A DNA stretch of 64,000 nucleotides from Castor canadensis (Eukaryota; Chordata; Mammalia; Rodentia; Castoridae). Made by a program: the position numbers and the translations under genes. Position 1 is the stretch's first letter, and each line of letters begins with the position of its first letter. The DNA is taken from positions 89,845,583 to 89,909,582 of the forward strand of contig NC_133390.1 in the NCBI RefSeq assembly GCF_047511655.1, read 5' to 3'. This document shows, piece by piece, positions 36,801 through 64,000 of the stretch. The notes beneath the pieces are model-generated. The model was not told the DNA's origin. It saw nothing but the letters and a program-made list of their open reading frames with translations, and did no database searches.

Positions 36801-38839
36801 TTTCAGCAAATCATTTAAAAAATAACATACTGGAATTTTTTGTAGACTAGATAAAGAACATGACTGGATGATTCTACAAACCACTCATTAATTCAATAAG
36901 TATTTAAATGTCTACTACATGCAGGTCCTATGCTTGGCCTACAGTCTAAGAGGGGTATCGATTCTGCTAGGAAAAACGGACATTAATCAAATATATATAA
37001 ATCTATAAAAGCAAGAAAGGGAAGAATGCTATGCAATAGTAGAAACAAACAGTACTACAAAAAATTCTGAGTAATTAAGTGCTCTTCACTTTAGTTCTAA
37101 AATGCTTCAAAATTTTGGGGCCAGGATTTGAATTTAAGCAGCCTACCTCCAAAGAAAACAAAACAAGACAGGATTTCCTTCTATATGGGAGCTTATATTC
37201 TTGTAGGGATAGATGAAACAATATAAAAGATTATATATTTATTCCACAATAACAGATGCAAAATACCATTGAAAGCAGGTACTCAGGTGAAACAGTCATC
37301 ATTAGAATAAAGATCTTGTCCTGTTCTCATTGGAAAAAACTTCCAATAGCGATCTTTCCAGAACTCCAAAAGTGGAGAATAATGCAGAAAGAAGAATTTG
37401 AGGTGAAATTTTACCTCAGTTTATCATGCAGTAGATTCAATTAAATTCAATCTGAGGGGTTATTTGAAGGATTCGCATTTGCATATTTGAGGACATCTGT
37501 ATCAAAAAGGGCCTACAAAGAGATTTTATCAAAGAATGTTAGCACATTATATTTTGTATGAAGTTTAAACCTGTGCTGGAAATTTATTGAAATACCTCTG
37601 GTCCTTTCCATCATGTTCCAGCAAGTCCTTATGCATATTGCCTCATCAGTAGCAGCATGATTGAAATTAGAAGAGAGGTAAAATAGGACAAGATATTTTG
37701 AAGATGGAGACAATCTTTTTGGTTTTTGGGTAAAATCTTTATTTGTAGTGCATGGGGCAAATAACTTACACTGTATCTTAGATCAGGGAGATTAAATGAA
37801 TTAATACTTTAAAAATCTTAGAATGGTATCTGATGCATAATAAGTGCTCAATAAATGTTGGCTGCCATCATTATTAATTTAGTAAAGTGGTGCATTATTT
37901 TTATAATAACTGAGTCAGTTCCCTCATCTGTAATATGGGTATAATAACCCTGTATTTACTTTGCAGTCTTTGAGAGAATAAGATAGACAGAATACCAAGT
38001 ACTTGATGTGTTGTTATTATGAGTATTTCACCTAGCAGCTAACAGTTCATAAGAGGATCAAAATTAGTCCTTCTAGGACTGCATTATATCTTTCATAGCG
38101 CCCTGGCACTTTTGGCTTTTGAGGCCCTAATTTGGTAAAAGTGCTATTTTGTTACTGGGCTAATAAAAAACAAATGCAATCTGAAACGAATTTATTATTA
38201 CATGAGTTATAATGTGTATTTATTATTATATATATTATGTATTATTTATTGTGTATTTTAAGAAGATACTTAAAAAACATTTTCGTGGACCCCTAAATTC
38301 TATCGTGGGCTCTATGGGCACAATAACTATTGTGTCTCACTGGTTCGGGGCCAATTTACAAATTGCATATATGCCTGTTTGCATATCCGTGGGCTTCTCA
38401 GCAACATAACTTCCCATTTGTGGGACTAGGACTTACAGCAGGTGGAACCTACCAAGCAAGAATCTGGTGTCCTTAGCCGGGCGGAGTGACAAGCACCTGC
38501 AATCCCAGCAGTAGGGAGGCTGGGCCAGGAGGACCGCGAGTTCGAGGCAATCGATCTGATTACTTAGGGAAAATCCCTCACCCAGTCAGAGCAGTATCTT
38601 CTACAAGGCCCACAATTTGTCCCGACCCCCTCAGGATCCACAAGGTCACCCGGGAACAGTTCTCCTGTCTCCTCCCGCCCTCCTGTTTGCTCTTTCTCCC
38701 AAGGCCAGCACCCACCGGCAGTCTTCGGAAAGCCCCGGGTGAGAAACCCTCCGGATCCGAGTCGAGTGCCCACACAGCGGCCGGACAGAGCTGTCAACGC
38801 AGTGACCGAAGCCCGCTGCAATAAACTCATGGCCGCCAT
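27882..38839 (-). CDS. NDUFB5: NDUFB5, mitochondrial complex I accessory subunit (SGDH), complete, 6 coding exons
   Basis: Accessory subunit of NADH:ubiquinone oxidoreductase, placed in the distal part of the membrane arm in the inner mitochondrial membrane; structural, not catalytic. Exons read on the minus strand: 38839-38716, 35223-35135, 33786-33720, 32586-32525, 31054-30948, 28002-27882. All junctions are AG/GT and the phases join (124+89+67+62+107+121 nt), giving 189 aa plus TGA, the usual mammalian length. Exon 1 starts MAAMSLLQR and codes an Arg-rich, Ser/Thr-rich targeting presequence; exon 2 carries [13 protein letters not shown]; exon 3 is the single membrane helix ([20 protein letters not shown]); the rest faces out, ending HSPKATPDN. 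The exon 4 donor is GTTTGT, weaker than the others. The first ATG is chosen because it matches the family start and lies in the CpG island; a second in-frame ATG follows at codon 4. Introns hold SINEs, MIR and a Tigger relic only. Seen directly; the family identity is from recognised protein sequence. Confidence 0.97.
28838..28940 (+). repeat. ID-like SINE
   Basis: GGGGTGTAGCTCAGTGGTAG, CATCCCCAACACTGG, A-rich tail. Lies between NDUFB5 exons 5 and 6. Confidence 0.8.
29720..29802 (-). repeat. ID-like SINE
   Basis: GTGCTGGGGATTGAATGAAA and TTCTACCACTGAGCTATG are an inverted ID. Confidence 0.8.
29987..30078 (+). repeat. ID-like SINE
   Basis: TGGAGTTATAGCTCAAGTTG, GCCCTGGGTTCAATCCTCAG and a 14-A tail. 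Confidence 0.75.
31205..31395 (-). repeat. MIR in NDUFB5 intron
   Basis: TATGCCAACTATTTTACATA, CCCATTTTAGAGATGAGCAA and GACTCCAAAGCCTGTACTC follow the inverted MIR order. Confidence 0.65.
31515..31782 (-). repeat. ID-B1 composite SINE
   Basis: Inverted ID head with CTCACACTTGCTCTACCACT, spacer with TATTTTTCAGATAAGGTCCT, and inverted B1 (GTAGCTGAGATTACAGACAT). Confidence 0.8.
31803..31902 (+). repeat. ID-like SINE with (TAA)n tail
   Basis: CTAGAGGCATGGCTAAAGCA, TGAAGCTCTGAGTGCTGG, then TAATAATAA repeated to 31902. Confidence 0.7.
32022..32245 (+). repeat. MIR in NDUFB5 intron
   Basis: GACAGTATGGTATAGTGACT, GCAGGCTCTGGAGTTGAACT and ACCTCTAAAGTGAGAATAAT give a nearly complete MIR. Confidence 0.75.
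32645..32850 (-). repeat. ID-B1 composite SINE
   Basis: GCAGTACTGGGGATTGAACT, TGAGCCATGTCCCCAGCCCT, and AGTAGCTGGGGTTATAGGCA. It sits 60 bp from NDUFB5 exon 4. Confidence 0.85.
33055..33172 (-). repeat. B1 SINE
   Basis: TTTTTGAGACAGGCTCTTAC, GACTGGTCTTGAACTCATAA, GTGCTAGGATTACATGCA. Confidence 0.8.
34553..34848 (-). repeat. ID-B1 composite SINE, ID head duplicated
   Basis: Two inverted ID heads in a row (GGTTCTAGAGATGGAACCCA; GGGTTTGAACTCAGTACTCA) then an inverted B1-like part (GATCTCAGCCTGGATTATAG). Confidence 0.75.
36070..36382 (+). mobile_element. Tigger-type (TcMar) DNA transposon relic in NDUFB5 intron 1
   Basis: Reads TCAGTATCCATGAAGGACTG, then CCAGGACCCCCGCAGATACC and ATGCTCAAGTCCCTTA at left, and at right the inverted counterpart ending ATGCAGAACCCA. 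Matches the short non-autonomous Tigger form common in mammals. Confidence 0.7.
36418..36605 (-). repeat. ID-B1 composite SINE
   Basis: CCTTGAGCCACTCCACCAGC, GAGATAGGGTCTCACAAAGT and GATCTCTGCCTCCTGAGTAG. Confidence 0.75.
37750..38035 (+). repeat. MIR pieces in NDUFB5 intron 1
   Basis: ATAATAAGTGCTCAATAAAT then GTTGG is a MIR 3' end near 37840; a second piece with GTTCCCTCATCTGTAATATG starts near 37915. Confidence 0.6.
38475..38580 (+). repeat. B1 SINE fragment at the CpG island edge
   Basis: GCCGGGCGGAGTGACAAGCA, TGCAATCCCAGCAGTAGGGA and GAGTTCGAGG. Less CpG-decayed than the others. Confidence 0.7.
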
Positions 38840-39033
38840 GGCTACGACGGGCAATAGGGCGAGCAACGGAAGCCGAACGGGCCAATTCACCAATGAGGAT
38901 GAAGGTGCGCGGCGGCCATGTTGGAAGAGGGCATGGGCCGGTTCCTGTTGGCTTCATCCCATGGGCGTGAGTGAACGGAAGTGACGACAATGTTGGCGGA
39001 AACGCGATATGGTTAGGTGTGGGGGGAGAAAAG
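38840..39033. promoter_or_regulatory. Bidirectional promoter between NDUFB5 and MRPL47 start codons
   Basis: Only 194 bp separate the two start codons, so both 5' UTRs and the core promoter must fit here or overlap the first exons. Seen on the plus strand: two CCAAT boxes at 38882-38886 and 38890-38894, eight bases apart; CGGAAGTGACG at 38976-38986, an ETS (GABP/NRF2-like) site joined to a CRE-like half; a further CGGAAG upstream near 38867; GCGGCCATGTTGG at 38912-38924, a YY1-like site; and AAGATGGCTGG covering the MRPL47 start codon, also YY1-like. There is no TATA box. GABP and YY1 sites are typical for nuclear genes of mitochondrial proteins; the factor assignments are inference from motif shape. 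Confidence 0.8.
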
Positions 39034-51806
<12,773 letters not shown>

Positions 51807-52278
51807 GTTGTTGGAACTCCTAATGTACATTTTGTCTTTCTTGTAACAGTCTATATACAAAAGTAAATATATATATATATATGTTAAGTGGTTTATAAAG
51901 AAACTTTTTGATCAAATGACTTGCCAGTTGTTCTTATGGTTAACATGGTATGTTAATTCTGGAAGTAGTTCTACTAAATTTTTAAAAATCAGGTTGACCC
52001 CACTTTATAAATTCTGACATCTAAGCAGACTAATATCACCTGTTATGTTAGTGGGTGAAAGTGATGTGAACTGCCAGAGCAAAGGCAATTAAGTCACTTT
52101 CTGGAATTCAGGTAACATTTTTACTATTGTTAACAGGACATGAAGGGATGTGGACATTACTGTTAATTAACTGAATACTTTCATTCAAAATAGTGATAAA
52201 TACAGTTTGTAAGTACTTAAAAGTAGCAAGTCACAAAACACAGTAGTCCAAAAACATGTTCTGGAATGGCTAGGAGTT

Positions 52279-52284
52279 TTTATT
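52279..52284 (-). terminator. Candidate ACTL6A poly(A) signal
   Basis: TTTATT on the plus strand is AATAAA for ACTL6A, about 360 bases after its stop at 52642. It lies upstream of the MRPL47 signals in MRPL47 direction, so the two mature 3' ends would overlap by roughly 100 bases if both are used. Confidence 0.45.
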
Positions 52285-52334
52285 TACTTTTGTAAGCCTA
52301 AGGTAAAAAGCATAGGCAGTAACTTTTACTAGTC

Positions 52335-52374
52335 AATAAAAAGCAATTCTACCAATCCACTGGTAATTAATAAA
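52335..52374 (+). terminator. Candidate MRPL47 poly(A) signals
   Basis: AATAAA at 52335-52340 and again at 52369-52374, about 530-565 bases after the MRPL47 stop, on the plus strand. They are the first clear hexamers after an AT-rich 3' UTR with a short (TA)n run near 51867. Confidence 0.5.
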
Positions 52375-52641
52375 ACAGAGTTGGAAGGTATTTTACTGAA
52401 AGCAAAATATTTAGAGAAAATAGACATTTATACAAAATTATAAAATGCTTGTAATAAGAATAAGTGCATTTCAAGGAAAGCACAAACTCAATTTACAGAG
52501 CTAGTTAAAGCCTTAAAAAATTTAAGTGGAAATTGAAATATGCAAAAATGTATAAACATTCTACAAAAGATGGTCATTCTTTCCTGAGTATACTAAAGCT
52601 ATGAAACAAGGTGACACAGGAAGGTGGAGGTCTGGGAACTC

Positions 52642-64000
<11,359 letters not shown>

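Noticed and set aside
38563-38715. Extension of NDUFB5 exon 1 frame past GCCGGTGGGT
   Set aside because: The frame stays open into the intron, but the GTGGGT donor joins exactly to the conserved [11 protein letters not shown] exon, so the extension is intronic.

Overview
This is a 64 kb piece of a mammalian nuclear genome, almost certainly from a rodent. It has intron-split genes with GT-AG junctions, full-length and broken LINE-1, many B1-type (7SL-derived) and tRNA-derived ID-like SINEs, and B1+ID-like composite SINEs. The ID-like/B1 composites and the L1 type look most like a beaver-type (castorid) genome to me. That species call is recollection of repeat style, not a search.

Three conserved genes fill the right 36 kb. 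NDUFB5 (complex I accessory subunit) lies on the minus strand, 6 coding exons between 27882 and 38839. MRPL47 (mitochondrial ribosomal protein uL29m) lies on the plus strand, 7 coding exons between 39034 and 51806. ACTL6A (BAF53A, actin-related chromatin subunit) lies on the minus strand and only its last 9 coding exons are inside, 52642 to 62300. The order and orientations match the ACTL6A-MRPL47-NDUFB5 cluster of human 3q26.33, seen from the other side. NDUFB5 and MRPL47 are head to head with 194 bp between start codons in a CpG island with CCAAT, ETS/CRE-like and YY1-like sites. MRPL47 and ACTL6A are tail to tail with candidate poly(A) signals placed so that their 3' UTRs probably overlap. 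All exon junctions assembled by hand give uninterrupted frames: 189 aa, 251 aa and 270 aa (partial).

The left 27 kb has no host gene that I can see. It holds relics of DNA transposons, MIR and MaLR LTRs, one nearly full-length L1 (about 7480-13780) with broken ORF1 and ORF2, and a nested stack at 18752-27045. In that stack an older 5'-truncated L1 was hit by one LTR element (now a solo LTR), which was itself hit by a 5.35 kb endogenous retrovirus with both LTRs. A third, separate solo LTR sits further along the same L1. Target-site duplications of 4, 5 and 4 bp support each step.

The most unusual object is that 5.35 kb provirus (minus strand, 19712-25061). It keeps LTRs, a tRNA-His-like primer binding site, a leader splice donor, a gag start and a polypurine tract. 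The middle of gag and the catalytic core of reverse transcriptase are replaced by sequence that does not read as retroviral, one block of which carries a MIR-like stretch. It looks like a defective, trans-mobilised (VL30-like) recombinant element. I found no CRISPR, operon, tRNA/rRNA gene or other non-retroelement system in the window.
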